The notes: generated by a model from the letters alone, not told the origin. A stretch of DNA of 53,257 nt from Phycisphaeraceae bacterium (GCA_028284925.1 JANQQT010000103.1:1-53257), one strand, 5' to 3'. Shown: positions 26,701 through 35,183, counted from the first letter of the stretch. A program made the numbers and translations.

Positions 26701-27241
26701 TGCTTCTGAACAGAAAGCTGATACCGGCTGTGCCGTGGTTGGAGCGGAGGCGTAATGCCCAGTTTTGGTTATGTGGGTTGAAGCCGGGACGACCGGTACG
26801 GCCCTTGCCGATGATGTAGGCCTGTTGGCCGTGAGGGATGGACTTCTTGAGATTCACCCAAGCTTCGATGGTGATGGCGTCGCCTTTTTTGAAGTCAAGC
26901 GGACTCTCGTCACCAGGGTCGTTGGTAACGAGGCGTGCGCCGAGCGCGTCGAAAGAGGCGGCGGTGTTGGTCGGGGTGAAATTGAGATGGCCAAAGCCGT
27001 TGATGGTAACACGAGGGCCCGGGACGTTAAATTTGACCTTGCCGGCAGGTTTAGCAAAGAGTGACTTGCCGTCAATGAAACTCCTGGTGGGATTGGTGTT
27101 GAAACGCCAGAATGCGACAGGGTTGTCGGCAAGGATGATTTTTCGATAGACGTCTTCCGGTTCAACTGCAGATGCGAAATTTGGGATGAAAGACGCGGCA
27201 AGGAGAGGCACGAGAAATGCTGGTTTGCGATGGCGATGCAT
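23798..27241 (-). CDS. LamG - DUF1549 - DUF1553 (PSD1) protein with CxxCH motif
   Basis: This 1147-residue exported protein starts with a signal peptide (LVPLLAASFIPNFASAV). A LamG/concanavalin-like domain occupies about residues 95-285 (DAITIEAWVNLKK, then GWHHIAVTYRFG). A PA14-like beta region may lie at about 310-470, from the sentence NTVRVQIFENVADRRWNP and later GDHRLLLRSINGARLFIDGKL. DUF1549 follows (DRYINHKLAASKVEPP, then LRRVPLDTIGLTP) with a CARCHD motif that could bind haem c. DUF1553 runs to the end, which reads EDMIWALLNSPEFIFIP. Unlike its paralogue at 28887, it lacks an N-terminal PSCyt1 domain. The DUF1501 gene follows at 22 bases. One GCCCCCCTACC copy lies at 26673-26683. Confidence 0.92.
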   Translation of the reverse strand: MHRHRKPAFLVPLLAASFIPNFASAVEPEDVYRKIILADNPVAFWRFNTNPTRSFIDGKSLFAKPAGKVKFNVPGPRVTINGFGHLNFTPTNTAASFDALGARLVTNDPGDESPLDFKKGDAITIEAWVNLKKSIPHGQQAYIIGKGRTGRPGFNPHNQNWALRLRSNHGTAGISFLFRSKKNTTTNQRGRGAPDSSANWHRWTSTSLIAPNSGWHHIAVTYRFGHGSSIMGYIDGRPVSGKWDMGGKTNNAPVVDNDQVWIGSSMGGSPASSFIGQIDEVAIYRKALSRSTIAKRFVHKPRPRIINKSNIPANTVRVQIFENVADRRWNPLNGRVVRTYNQPAFAFTSIPNKYNSKGVIDDRSNPYLIRATALIDLQPGDHRLLLRSINGARLFIDGKLITTTRFTSKNASGHESVPDTPDAVDPRVEPLPAGHAQKVPTFQSKGDKHVIELEFFIGGKGIRAEPGFTSLSIASGKQIFTLLSPLKSHRIPMTPIGWKQIRQSNDKHIAKLNRHRRTKLAIAENSYWQSRHQQAREFIAKQPTLAIPPVTYKSATHNTIDRYINHKLAASKVEPPPALGDLAFLRRVPLDTIGLTPSPKLIKQFLTYPKQTRRTQVIRQLLKDPRHADHWVSYWQDVLAENPGILKPMLNNTGPFRWWIYESLRDNKPMDRFVTELIMMEGSKYFGGAAGFSMATQNDVPMAAKAAIVSQAFLGLEMKCARCHDAPFHDSTQKELFNLAAMLKRSPQSIPKTSSIPLSPKEIDRLIVSLSVKPGQSIKPDWPFAKTYNLSVESLPNGVLRNPKDTREQLAALISSPRNKRFAKVLVNRIWRRYLGIGLVEPVDDWQDAKPSHPKLLEYLAREFITSGYDANHISFLILNSHTYQRRVDASRSLPSQANHHTFASPVRRRLSAEQVVDSLFAIADKSFNSEPMTMDREGRRPITAFINLGTPRRAWMFTSLSNERDRPSLSLPRARTITDVLKTFGWRESRQNPLTVRNTTPTIQQPAMIANSVVTRRISGLSDDSAFTRLAINAKSPEAFIEATYRRILTRRPNPDELKLFTNLLRDGFDKRMRKPSSSPTAKPNHRTAVSWSNHLSPEANAIQLAIERSVAEGDAPTQRLDPDWCQRAEDMIWALLNSPEFIFIP

Positions 27242-27337
27242 GTGAGATCTCGCAATAAGAGATTGACTGATATGGTAACAGAAATAAGGGAATGTAGCTA
27301 TTAAGACGTGTCGAGTCGATGAGATGGCGAAGGTTAA

Positions 27338-28873
27338 TTATGCGATGATGCCGTGGATTGGATTGGCGGGGACAACGCCGGTGAGTTTCTGGTCGAGTCC
27401 GCCGAAGAAGTAGGTGAGTTTGTGATGGTCGAGTCCCATGAGGCGGAGGATGGTGGCGTGGAGATCACGGACGTGGTGGCGATTGACCGTGGCTTCGTGG
27501 CCAAGTTCATCGGTCTGGCCATAGCTCGTACCGGCTTTTACCCCCCCACCGGCGAGCCACATGGTGAAACCCTTGGGGTTGTGGTCGCGCCCGTTATTCT
27601 TCCCTTGGGAGACGGGCTGGCGTCCGAATTCACCGCCCCAGACGATGAGGGTTTCTTCGAGCATACCGCGTTCTTCGAGGTCCTGAAGGAGACCGGCGAT
27701 GGGTTTGTCGATTTCCGGGGCGTGAATGGCGAGATTTTCCTCGACGCCGTTGTGGGCGTCCCAGTTTTGTTGTTGGTGGCCGCCGCCGTGGAAGATCTGG
27801 ACGAATCGGACACCGCGTTCGACGAGGCGTCGGGCGATGATGCATTGTCTGGCGAATGGACCGGGTCCGACGGCGAGCTTGTGATTGGGCTTGGGATCGT
27901 GCAGGCCGTACATCTGCTGGGTACGTGGGGTCTCGGAAGAGATGTCGAGGGCTTCCGGAGCGGTGGACTGGAGTTGAAATGCGAGTTCATAGGAAGCAAT
28001 GCGAGCCCGGAGTTCGGAGTAACCGGGTCGGGACTTGAGATGTTCGGCATTGAGGGCGTTGATGGTGTCAACATTGTCTCTGCGGACGGCATCGGAGGCG
28101 GCGTCTCGTGAGACAAGATTGAGGACGGGTTGGCCTGATGATCGGAAGACTGTTCCCTGATATGCGGCGGGCATATAACCGCTGGCCCAGTTGGCGGCCC
28201 CCGGAATTGGGCCTCCTCTGGGGCCGAGCATCACCACATAACCGGGGAGGTTGCGATTCATTGAGCCGAGGCCGTAACCAAGCCAGGCGCCGATGGAGGG
28301 GTGTCCCTGAATGATGCGGCCGCAGTTCATCTGGAGATTGGCTGAGCCGTGTGCGAAGGAGTCCATGTAGAGACTCTTGATGACGGCAAGTTTGTCCATG
28401 TGTTTGGCGGTTTGGGGGAACGCATCTGAGCACCATTGGCCGGATTGGCCATGCTGTTTGAACTTTCGTTTTGAACCGAGGAGTTTCTGTCGCTGGATGG
28501 AGCGTCGGCGGATTTCCATGTTGACGGTTTGGCCGGAACGCTTTTGGAGTTCGGGTTTGTAGTCGAAAAGGTCCATCTGGGACGGGCCGCCGTACATGTA
28601 GAGGAAAATGCAGGCTTTTGCCTTGACGGGGAAGTGAGGAGGCTTGGGAGCAAGAGGGTCGGCGTAGATGCGTTGCGGGGCGGCGCCGGCATTGGGCTTG
28701 GGGGGTGAGGTCAGATCCGCGTGGGCGGAGGCGGGTGAGAAATTGTCGAGTTGCAGCATGCCACTGAAGGCCGTACCTGCAAAGCCGGCGCCCATTTCCC
28801 AGAAGAACTCGCGTCGGGTGTTTCCGCAGAACTGAGACCGGGTTTGTTTCGGTTTACGGTGTCTGTTGGTCAT
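27338..28873 (-). CDS. DUF1501 family protein (first pair)
   Basis: The 511-residue protein has a Tat-type N-terminus (NTRREFFWEMGAGFAGTAF). DUF1501 features include FLYMYGGPSQMDLFDYKP, the IKSLYMDSFAHGSANLQMNC segment, and a late VWGGEFGRQPVSQGKNNGRD followed by HNPKGFTMWLAGGG. It is longer than the 22477 paralogue and belongs to the type that follows PSCyt1-DUF1549-DUF1553 genes. It lies 13 bases after such a gene, so they are almost certainly co-transcribed. Fold relation is to sulfatases; the actual reaction is unknown. Confidence 0.93.
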   Translation of the reverse strand: MTNRHRKPKQTRSQFCGNTRREFFWEMGAGFAGTAFSGMLQLDNFSPASAHADLTSPPKPNAGAAPQRIYADPLAPKPPHFPVKAKACIFLYMYGGPSQMDLFDYKPELQKRSGQTVNMEIRRRSIQRQKLLGSKRKFKQHGQSGQWCSDAFPQTAKHMDKLAVIKSLYMDSFAHGSANLQMNCGRIIQGHPSIGAWLGYGLGSMNRNLPGYVVMLGPRGGPIPGAANWASGYMPAAYQGTVFRSSGQPVLNLVSRDAASDAVRRDNVDTINALNAEHLKSRPGYSELRARIASYELAFQLQSTAPEALDISSETPRTQQMYGLHDPKPNHKLAVGPGPFARQCIIARRLVERGVRFVQIFHGGGHQQQNWDAHNGVEENLAIHAPEIDKPIAGLLQDLEERGMLEETLIVWGGEFGRQPVSQGKNNGRDHNPKGFTMWLAGGGVKAGTSYGQTDELGHEATVNRHHVRDLHATILRLMGLDHHKLTYFFGGLDQKLTGVVPANPIHGIIA

Positions 28874-28886
28874 GGCGTTGTCTTTG

Positions 28887-31790
28887 TCAGTCTACATAGA
28901 TGAATTCGTTGAGGTTCATAATGACGAGGACGAGAGCCTTAAATGCCCTACGGCGTATGGTTTGCCGATGAGGGAGGGTGTCCTGGAAACTCGGGGTGAC
29001 ATACCGGGTGGTGTTGGCAGAAATCAGACTCATATGGTCCAGGGTGATTGCGCCGCCCCAACTTTTTACACCGATGCGTGAAGGTTGTGAGGGATCCCGC
29101 CCCCCTACCGATTTGGGTAACGCGTTTGTCCGGAGCGTGGGTTGTGAGGCATTATCGATGATAGTAGAGAATGTCCGTGATTCGAGGTCGTACTGAATTT
29201 TGATGGCATGCCATTTGTCGCGATGAATGGCGTAAGTATTCTGGGTAATGGTCTTGAGGCCTGATCTGTTATGGTGAAGCAGCTTGAGGGATTGGTTTTT
29301 TACATCGAAGCGAAGCTCAAGGCCGCGAAGCTGTTGCCCTTCGTTGCGGGCATTGAGGAGGATGCCGGCGTGTTCGACGGAGCCGTGTAATTTGATTCGC
29401 GCCTTGATGATTCCGGCCGAGGGGAATGGCGCCTTATGTAGAGCGAACGGGCCTCGATTAATGTCAACTACATCGATTCCTTCGTAACCGCCGCCCCAAA
29501 CGCCGGTGTGGTAGGCCCAGTTGTGGGAAGGCCCCTGAATGTAATGATGGCCTTTTAGTCTGTTTCGGTAATCTCGAGCGAGGGAAAAAGGGACATCGGG
29601 ACGGAATACTTGGCGTCCGAACAGGTTTTTCTGGATGGCGAACTGACGGGCGAGGTAATCGACGGCGATGTCACGTTCACGTGAGTTGGCATCCCGTGCG
29701 AGAACAATGCGGTAGGCATGATTGACAAGTTGGACGGGATCGGTTGTCTGGCCTTCCTTTTCGATACGTTGAGCTACGGCAAGGGCCCGTTCATCCATAA
29801 AGCGACTGTTGAGAAGGATGAGTGCCTGGGGTGCGACGGTGGTTACGGGACGTGTTCCGATAGGAGAAGACGAGTCAGCATAGTCGAATGTGGCCAACAT
29901 AGGTTCAGCCATGGTGCGTTTGACGAAGATGTAGACGCTGCGTCTTCTGCGATCGGCTTCGCTGGAAATGTGCCAGTTCCGACCGGGTTTGGATGCTCCC
30001 GCAACGACTTCGCCGCTGACACGCGGGTACATGCTCTTGCCGCCCAGCTGTGGGTTGAGTTGATTGGCGACAAAGAGCGCAGAGTCGCGAATGGCCTCGG
30101 CGGATAGGCGTTGGAGATTTTGTCGCCAGAAAAGGTTGTTGGCCTGATCGAGTCGATGGGCGATGGGGTTTCGGGTAGAGGAGGATGCACGATAAACAGC
30201 GGAGGTCATAATGAGCTTGTGGAGGTATTTGACGGACCAGTTATTGGCGATGAATTCCGAGGCGAGGTAATCAAGGAGTTGGGGATGGGTTGGCGGTATG
30301 CCTGATTTGGTCAAGTCATTGGGTGTGCGGACGATGCCGCGGCCGAAGTGGTGCTGCCAGATTCGGTTGACGATGACACGTGGCGTGAGGGGGTTTTTGT
30401 CAGAAGCAATCCATTGGCTCAGGGCGGTGCGCAATCCGGTTGACTTGAGTTTGGGCGCGACGGTAGGTTTGGGTTGATTAAAGACTTTAGGGAAGAGGGC
30501 CTCGACACGTGGACCAAGTGAACTGGCCTGGCCGCGGATGAGCATGTAGGTCATTTTGGGTTTAGGTCCGTGCTCGGTAACACCGAGGGCTGTGCCGCCA
30601 CCAGGGAGGGCGCGAATAGAGGCGCTCTTACCTTTGTCGTATTGGCGGATGTTGCGGAAGAAAGCGAGGAGTTGGTAGTAGTCCTTCTGAGCGACGGGAG
30701 CAAAGGGATGATTGTGGCAGCGCGAGCAGCCAACGGTCAAACCCATAAAAGCGACGCCGGTGGTGGAAAGGACATCGTCGAGGGCATCGTATTCGGCCAT
30801 TCGTTTGTCATCGGGTTCATCATCCCATACGCCGAGGCGGTAGAAGCCCGTCGCAATCAGAGAGTCGCGCGTAGGTTGCGTGAATTCATCGCCGGCAATT
30901 TGTTCGCGTATGAACTGGTTAAAAGGCTTGTCGGTGTTGAAGGCTCGTATGACGTAATCGCGGTATTGCCAAGCCAGAGGTTTGGGGTCATCGCGTTCAT
31001 AGCCATTAGACTCAGCAAAGCGGACGACATCGAGCCAGTGGCGTCCCCAGCGTTCACCGTATTCTTTTCGTGCGAGAAGTTGGTCGATGAGTTTTGCGTA
31101 GGCTTTAGGATCTTTGGACTCGACAAAGGCTTTGATTCGTTGATAGGTTGGTGGGATGCCAATGAGATCGAAGTATGCGCGTCGGATGAGTTGGCGGCGC
31201 GTGGCCGGCTGATTTAGAGGAATGCCTTTTCTTTGGAGTAGGGCGAGTATGAAGTGGTCGATTGGATTGGCGGCACGATCCCTATTCCTGATGGTGGGGA
31301 TAGGTGGGCGTTTGATAGGTCTGAAGGACCACCAGTTGCGGTCTTCATCGGTAATCTTGAACTCGCGAGCGCGAAGGGTGTGTTTGGGTTTGCCGGTGTC
31401 GCCGGGCCAGGGGGCGCCCATTTTGACCCATGTTTCTAGATCGGCAACCTGACTCTTGGTAAGACGTTTCTTGGGAGGCATCTGGAGGTCGGCATTGGTG
31501 TAGCGGACAGCCTCGATGAGTTTACTTTTGTTGGGGTTTTTAGGAACTAAGGCGGGGCCAAGATCGCCGCCTGCAAGAATGGCGGATCTGGAATCGAGTC
31601 GCAGGTGGCCTTTCTGTTTCTTTGAGCCGTGGCACTCGTAACAGTTTTCGCTGAGGAGGGGTCGAATTCTGTTTTCGAAGAATGTTATAGCTTGGGGAGA
31701 GGGAGGTTTGGCATAAACGATATCAGCAAGCAATGGCAGCACAGCGACCGTAATAAGAAATGTGAAGTTGTAATGGCGTACCCTGTTCAT
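28887..31790 (-). CDS. PSCyt1 - DUF1549 - DUF1553 protein with a concanavalin-like insert
   Basis: The product is 967 residues from ATG 31790, where a signal peptide begins (NFTFLITVAVLPLLADIVYA); the frame extends 15 codons further upstream. The PSCyt1 haem-c motif is CYECHG (50-55), followed by DLQMPPKKRLTKSQ. DUF1549 (PIDHFILALLQRKGIPLNQ) has CSRCHNHPF. DUF1553 follows (NPLTPRVIVNRIWQHHFGRG). At about residues 750-930 a beta-rich region resembling DUF1080/LamG (AGIIKARIKLHGSVEHAGIL, then WHAIKIQYDLESRTFSTIID) sits before the canonical DUF1553 ending NLNEFIYVD. So the family domain is interrupted near its C-terminus. A GCCCCCCTACC copy lies at 29099-29109. It is divergent from an IclR gene. 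Confidence 0.92.
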   Translation of the reverse strand: MNRVRHYNFTFLITVAVLPLLADIVYAKPPSPQAITFFENRIRPLLSENCYECHGSKKQKGHLRLDSRSAILAGGDLGPALVPKNPNKSKLIEAVRYTNADLQMPPKKRLTKSQVADLETWVKMGAPWPGDTGKPKHTLRAREFKITDEDRNWWSFRPIKRPPIPTIRNRDRAANPIDHFILALLQRKGIPLNQPATRRQLIRRAYFDLIGIPPTYQRIKAFVESKDPKAYAKLIDQLLARKEYGERWGRHWLDVVRFAESNGYERDDPKPLAWQYRDYVIRAFNTDKPFNQFIREQIAGDEFTQPTRDSLIATGFYRLGVWDDEPDDKRMAEYDALDDVLSTTGVAFMGLTVGCSRCHNHPFAPVAQKDYYQLLAFFRNIRQYDKGKSASIRALPGGGTALGVTEHGPKPKMTYMLIRGQASSLGPRVEALFPKVFNQPKPTVAPKLKSTGLRTALSQWIASDKNPLTPRVIVNRIWQHHFGRGIVRTPNDLTKSGIPPTHPQLLDYLASEFIANNWSVKYLHKLIMTSAVYRASSSTRNPIAHRLDQANNLFWRQNLQRLSAEAIRDSALFVANQLNPQLGGKSMYPRVSGEVVAGASKPGRNWHISSEADRRRRSVYIFVKRTMAEPMLATFDYADSSSPIGTRPVTTVAPQALILLNSRFMDERALAVAQRIEKEGQTTDPVQLVNHAYRIVLARDANSRERDIAVDYLARQFAIQKNLFGRQVFRPDVPFSLARDYRNRLKGHHYIQGPSHNWAYHTGVWGGGYEGIDVVDINRGPFALHKAPFPSAGIIKARIKLHGSVEHAGILLNARNEGQQLRGLELRFDVKNQSLKLLHHNRSGLKTITQNTYAIHRDKWHAIKIQYDLESRTFSTIIDNASQPTLRTNALPKSVGGRDPSQPSRIGVKSWGGAITLDHMSLISANTTRYVTPSFQDTLPHRQTIRRRAFKALVLVIMNLNEFIYVD

Positions 31791-31963
31791 GCGCGCGTAC
31801 CCTGATGGTGTGTACGTACTCGTAAGATAACCCATTATAGTTTCAATTTAGGCGCCAGACGTGACAGGTGGGGTTTTCATCAATCCGTCGTTTTCATCTA
31901 GACAACAGGTTTTGCGGACAAACCAATTGAACAATGGGGAGAATTCCCATAAGCTGGCGGGTC

Positions 31964-32761
31964 ATGACTATTCTTAACCAATCTGATCGGCCGGATACGG
32001 ATCGCTATCACGTACCCAATCTGGAAAGAGCCTTGAGCGTTCTTGAATATCTGGCGAAGGAAGATCATCCTCGCGGGATTACGGAGATTGCGGAAGCATT
32101 GGATTTTCCGAAGAACTCGGTGTTTCGGATTGTCTCGACGCTCCACGCGTATGGGTATCTGAATCGGGATGAGGCATCGAAACAGTACCGCTTGGGAACG
32201 AAGCTTCTGACACTGGGTTATGCGGCTGTACGAGAGGGGCAACTGGTTGATAAGTCGCTTGACGTGATGCGGCTGGTTCGAGATGAAACAGGCGAAACCG
32301 TCATGGTGGGGATGCTGGACGGGCATGAGGGAATCGTGCTCGAGCATATGCCATCGAATCAGCAGGTTCAGGTTGTGGTGTCTGTGGGATCGCGATTTCC
32401 ATTACATACCGCAGCGCCCGGAAAGGCGATGCTCGCGTACTTGAGTGATGCGGAACGCGATGCCATTCTGAAGAAGATGACGTTTACGAAATATACCGAG
32501 AATACGATCACGAACTCAAAGGCCATGATGACCGCGATCGAGTTTACGCGGGAGAAGGGGTATGCGACAGATAACGGTGAACATAATGAAGGAATTCGTT
32601 GCGTAGGAGCGGCGATCCTGAATCAGAGAAATTATCCGGTTGGTTCGATTTGGGTGACCGGACCAAGCTTCAGGTTGAAGGAAGAGAATTTTGACCGTGT
32701 AGGCGCCGTGCTGCAGGAGGGGGCATTGCGGATATCGCGACGGTTTGGTTACGACGGGTAG
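31964..32761 (+). CDS. IclR family transcriptional regulator
   Basis: The 265-residue protein has an N-terminal winged helix (LERALSVLEYLAKE to FPKNSVFRIVSTLHAYGYL) and a C-terminal IclR effector-binding domain (VGSRFPLHTAAPGKAML, KGYATDNGEHNEGIRCVGA). IclR proteins control catabolic genes in response to a small ligand. The ATG at 31964 follows a GGCGGG stretch; an upstream ATG at 31934 has no site. It is divergent from the PSCyt1/DUF1501 pair, with 173 bases between start codons, so it may regulate that pair and itself. That link is inference. Confidence 0.9.
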   Translation: MTILNQSDRPDTDRYHVPNLERALSVLEYLAKEDHPRGITEIAEALDFPKNSVFRIVSTLHAYGYLNRDEASKQYRLGTKLLTLGYAAVREGQLVDKSLDVMRLVRDETGETVMVGMLDGHEGIVLEHMPSNQQVQVVVSVGSRFPLHTAAPGKAMLAYLSDAERDAILKKMTFTKYTENTITNSKAMMTAIEFTREKGYATDNGEHNEGIRCVGAAILNQRNYPVGSIWVTGPSFRLKEENFDRVGAVLQEGALRISRRFGYDG

Positions 32762-32837
32762 GGAATGAATGTTGGATTTACTTTTTCCGTCCGGTCTTGC
32801 GTCAGGTCGGGCCATATCAATTTGGAAGGAATAGACC

Positions 32838-33269
32838 ATGAGAACACTCAAAACGCTCGTATTGGCGTTTTTGTCCATTACGTTGATCGGATGTGGGGAT
32901 AGCCATGAAAAAGTGGCGTCCGACACTAAATCTGAGATGAATAAATTTGCTGAGATCGTCAAAGGCATCACTGATAAAAAGACGGCGGAAGAGGCATTGC
33001 CAAAGTTCAAGGCATGGGCCAAGGCTATGAAAGACCTTGGTGAGCGCGGCAAGGCACTGGAGAAACCATCGGATGAGGAAGCCAAGAAGTTTGTTGAGGA
33101 CATGAAGGAAGCCGTCAACGCCATGATCAAGGCTGGTTTGTCTCTCGCCAAAAAGGCGAAGGAAGATCCGGAGATCAAGAAAGTTATTGAGTCGATCGAA
33201 GGTGAAATGAACGAGATTATGAAGGGCCATCAGGCTCCGAAAGTAAAGTTGCCGTTCAATTTGCCTTAA
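32838..33269 (+). CDS. small helical lipoprotein
   Basis: The 143-residue product has a lipoprotein signal ending LIGC. The mature part is almost all helix, rich in Lys, Glu and Ala (AEEALPKFKAWAKAMKDLGE, then KKFVEDMKEAVNAMIKAG), suggesting an amphipathic bundle on the membrane surface. AAGGA is seven bases before the ATG. It is followed at once by an intrinsic terminator. No named family recognised. Confidence 0.75.
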   Translation: MRTLKTLVLAFLSITLIGCGDSHEKVASDTKSEMNKFAEIVKGITDKKTAEEALPKFKAWAKAMKDLGERGKALEKPSDEEAKKFVEDMKEAVNAMIKAGLSLAKKAKEDPEIKKVIESIEGEMNEIMKGHQAPKVKLPFNLP

Positions 33270-33294
33270 GATTTCCATTCAGGCCAAGAATTGG

Positions 33295-33322
33295 AACCCG
33301 TCCTATGTGGGCGGGTTTTTTT
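33295..33322 (+). terminator. intrinsic terminator
   Basis: AACCCGTCC, a 5-base loop and GGGCGGGTT (one G-U pair), followed by seven T. It ends the 32838 lipoprotein transcript. Confidence 0.88.
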
Positions 33323-33378
33323 GTGGAAGGACGTGCGGCAAGCGGATGATCGACATTGATCGTTGGGGTCTATATGGT

Positions 33379-33951
33379 ATGGCCATGCGACGAATTGCAA
33401 ATAGGGTAATGATTGTTCTAATGCACAGCCTGATATTGGTTTTGGCAGGATGCAGTGATGAGGATACCAAGGAAAAGGAGGAGACGCCTGTTGCAACGGG
33501 ACGGACCGTGACCAAGGAGGAATTGAAGAGTCTGCTCGATCCGATGATAAGGTTAATTGAGGAGGCGAGTAAGTCATTACAGGACTTGGACTCTAAGGAG
33601 GGAGCGGACAGGGCGGCAGAAAAGGCAAGTGGATACTTTGAGCAACTTTCGGGATTGGCTAAGAAGGCGAGGGAGTCAGGTGTGGTTTCGGAGAAGTCCA
33701 GTGAATCCATACGAAAAGAGCATCAGGATCGATTTAGAGAAGGGGTGATTGTATTGAGGCGTCATCTGTTCCTGGCATCAAAGTATTTGACGAGTGAGGC
33801 GTGGCAGAATCGTACCCATGAGGTGTTGAACGATCTGAAGACGATTGGGGATGGTTTGGGATTGGATACGGGATTTATTGGGGTGAGACCCAGGGAGGCA
33901 AAAGGTGATGAGCCGGGGATACGTCCTAAGAAGGTGAAACCGCCCGGGTAA
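33379..33951 (+). CDS. helical lipoprotein, second copy type
   Basis: A 190-residue lipoprotein with signal MRRIANRVMIVLMHSLILVL and lipobox LAGC. The mature region is helical and charged (LLDPMIRLIEEASKSLQDLD, then AAEKASGYFEQLSGLAKKAR), similar in style to the neighbour at 32838 but longer and with a Lys/Pro-rich end. The frame is open from 33307, inside the preceding terminator. I chose 33379 because it is closest to the signal and has GGGG upstream at about nine bases; 33385 is equally possible. Function unknown. The two may be distant paralogues. Confidence 0.7.
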   Translation: MAMRRIANRVMIVLMHSLILVLAGCSDEDTKEKEETPVATGRTVTKEELKSLLDPMIRLIEEASKSLQDLDSKEGADRAAEKASGYFEQLSGLAKKARESGVVSEKSSESIRKEHQDRFREGVIVLRRHLFLASKYLTSEAWQNRTHEVLNDLKTIGDGLGLDTGFIGVRPREAKGDEPGIRPKKVKPPG

Positions 33952-33952
33952 A

Positions 33953-33985
33953 GAAAAAAGCCTGCGGGTTGGGTGCGGGCGTTTT
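33953..33985. terminator. bidirectional intrinsic terminator between convergent genes
   Basis: GCCTGC, a 9-base loop, and GCGGGC form a stem flanked by an A run on the left and TTTT on the right, so it can act on both strands. It lies between the genes ending at 33951 (+) and 34014 (-). Confidence 0.75.
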
Positions 33986-34013
33986 GCGCGGAATCAGATT
34001 TTGGGCTTGCGGG

Positions 34014-35183
34014 TCATTCGATTCTTGGTTTCTCAAAATCCCCTTCATCATCGAGTTTTTCAATAATGCGGCGACGCTCTGCCTGAGCTTTGAATTCATC
34101 CTGAACGATTTGGGCGAGGAGTTTGGTGTCGAGTATCTTGAAAAGGACGTTGGCCTTGCGTTGCATAAGGTAAATTTGAGAAGAGGTGATCTCGGATTTC
34201 CTTTGAGCAGGACCTGAGAATGGGCTATCTTTTTTGCCCCTCTTGAGGCTTTTGAGCAATTCATCACGTTGGCGTTTCATCATGGCCTGGATTTTCTTGG
34301 CGGATTCTTCGCTGTCGAAGGTTCCGGAGATTGAAACCAGAGGTTTGGCGCCCAATTGGCCGGAAATGACGGCCCGTTTAATTTTCAGGAGAGTACGCGT
34401 CATTTCAAGATTGCGTTCCTGAGTGGCGACTTCTTCTTCATTGATCCATTCATCATCATCAACCAGACCTTCAAAGTTCTTCTCCTCATCGACGGGTCTT
34501 TTTGCCTTACCTTTGACCTTTTTCTCGGCAAGTTTTTTCTTGAGATCGGCAAGCTCGGCGGCACTTTCCTTCACCGAGTTTTGGATAAAGGCATTGGCCA
34601 ATTTGGTATGAACCATAGCGATGGCCATCGGGTGTTTGCCTGTAAATTTGAATGCGGCGTGAAAGCGTTTGGTTTCGGAGAGCGGAAGGCCTGGTTCAAA
34701 GGGCAGCATTGGAGGGGTGAGGAGAAAAACGCGCTTGGATAGCGCGCGAATCTTAACGTTTTGATCGAGATCATCGGGATCGGGCAGGGGGAGAGACTTG
34801 AGTAGTCTTTTGAATTCGGCAAGATTGGTATCGGCGGCCATGGAAACAAGAAGGCCAATTCGGAAGTCGGGGAGAAATCCGTTGTTTCCACTCTTGATGC
34901 CGAGGCCGATGTGGAGCTGAGAAAGACCGGCTTGTTTGAGTTGTTGCAAAATGGCCTTGAACTGGACGATCCAGAGTTTGTTCTTTTCGACATGATCACC
35001 CAGCAAGGCCTGAGCGGCGGCGTCGATATCGACCGGTTCGATAGCCGCGACATCAAGCCGGACGATAATCATGGTATGCTTGTCAAGTTGGTCGAAGGGA
35101 ATCTTCGAAGTATCGGCGGCAAAGGTGGTGGCGGTAAGAGCGGTGATGACGCAGAGAACAGTCAGGCAATGGTTTCGTAACAT
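34014..35183 (-). CDS. exported protein of unknown function
   Basis: The 389-residue protein has a signal peptide (MLRNHCLTVLCVITALTATT then FAADTS). The first 200 residues contain hydrophobic strands like those of planctomycete proteins that look substrate- or anchor-like (MIIVRLDVAAIEPVDIDAAA). A charged coiled-coil of about 70 residues follows (KESAAELADLKKKLAEKKVK). The C-terminus is also helical and acidic. AAAGGAAC precedes the ATG. No family recognised. It stands alone, with a 201-base upstream region in which I see no other gene. Confidence 0.7.
   Translation of the reverse strand: MLRNHCLTVLCVITALTATTFAADTSKIPFDQLDKHTMIIVRLDVAAIEPVDIDAAAQALLGDHVEKNKLWIVQFKAILQQLKQAGLSQLHIGLGIKSGNNGFLPDFRIGLLVSMAADTNLAEFKRLLKSLPLPDPDDLDQNVKIRALSKRVFLLTPPMLPFEPGLPLSETKRFHAAFKFTGKHPMAIAMVHTKLANAFIQNSVKESAAELADLKKKLAEKKVKGKAKRPVDEEKNFEGLVDDDEWINEEEVATQERNLEMTRTLLKIKRAVISGQLGAKPLVSISGTFDSEESAKKIQAMMKRQRDELLKSLKRGKKDSPFSGPAQRKSEITSSQIYLMQRKANVLFKILDTKLLAQIVQDEFKAQAERRRIIEKLDDEGDFEKPRIE

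Noticed and set aside
33307..33378. Upstream extension of the second helical lipoprotein
   Set aside because: It begins inside the terminator of the preceding gene; later ATGs sit directly before the signal peptide.
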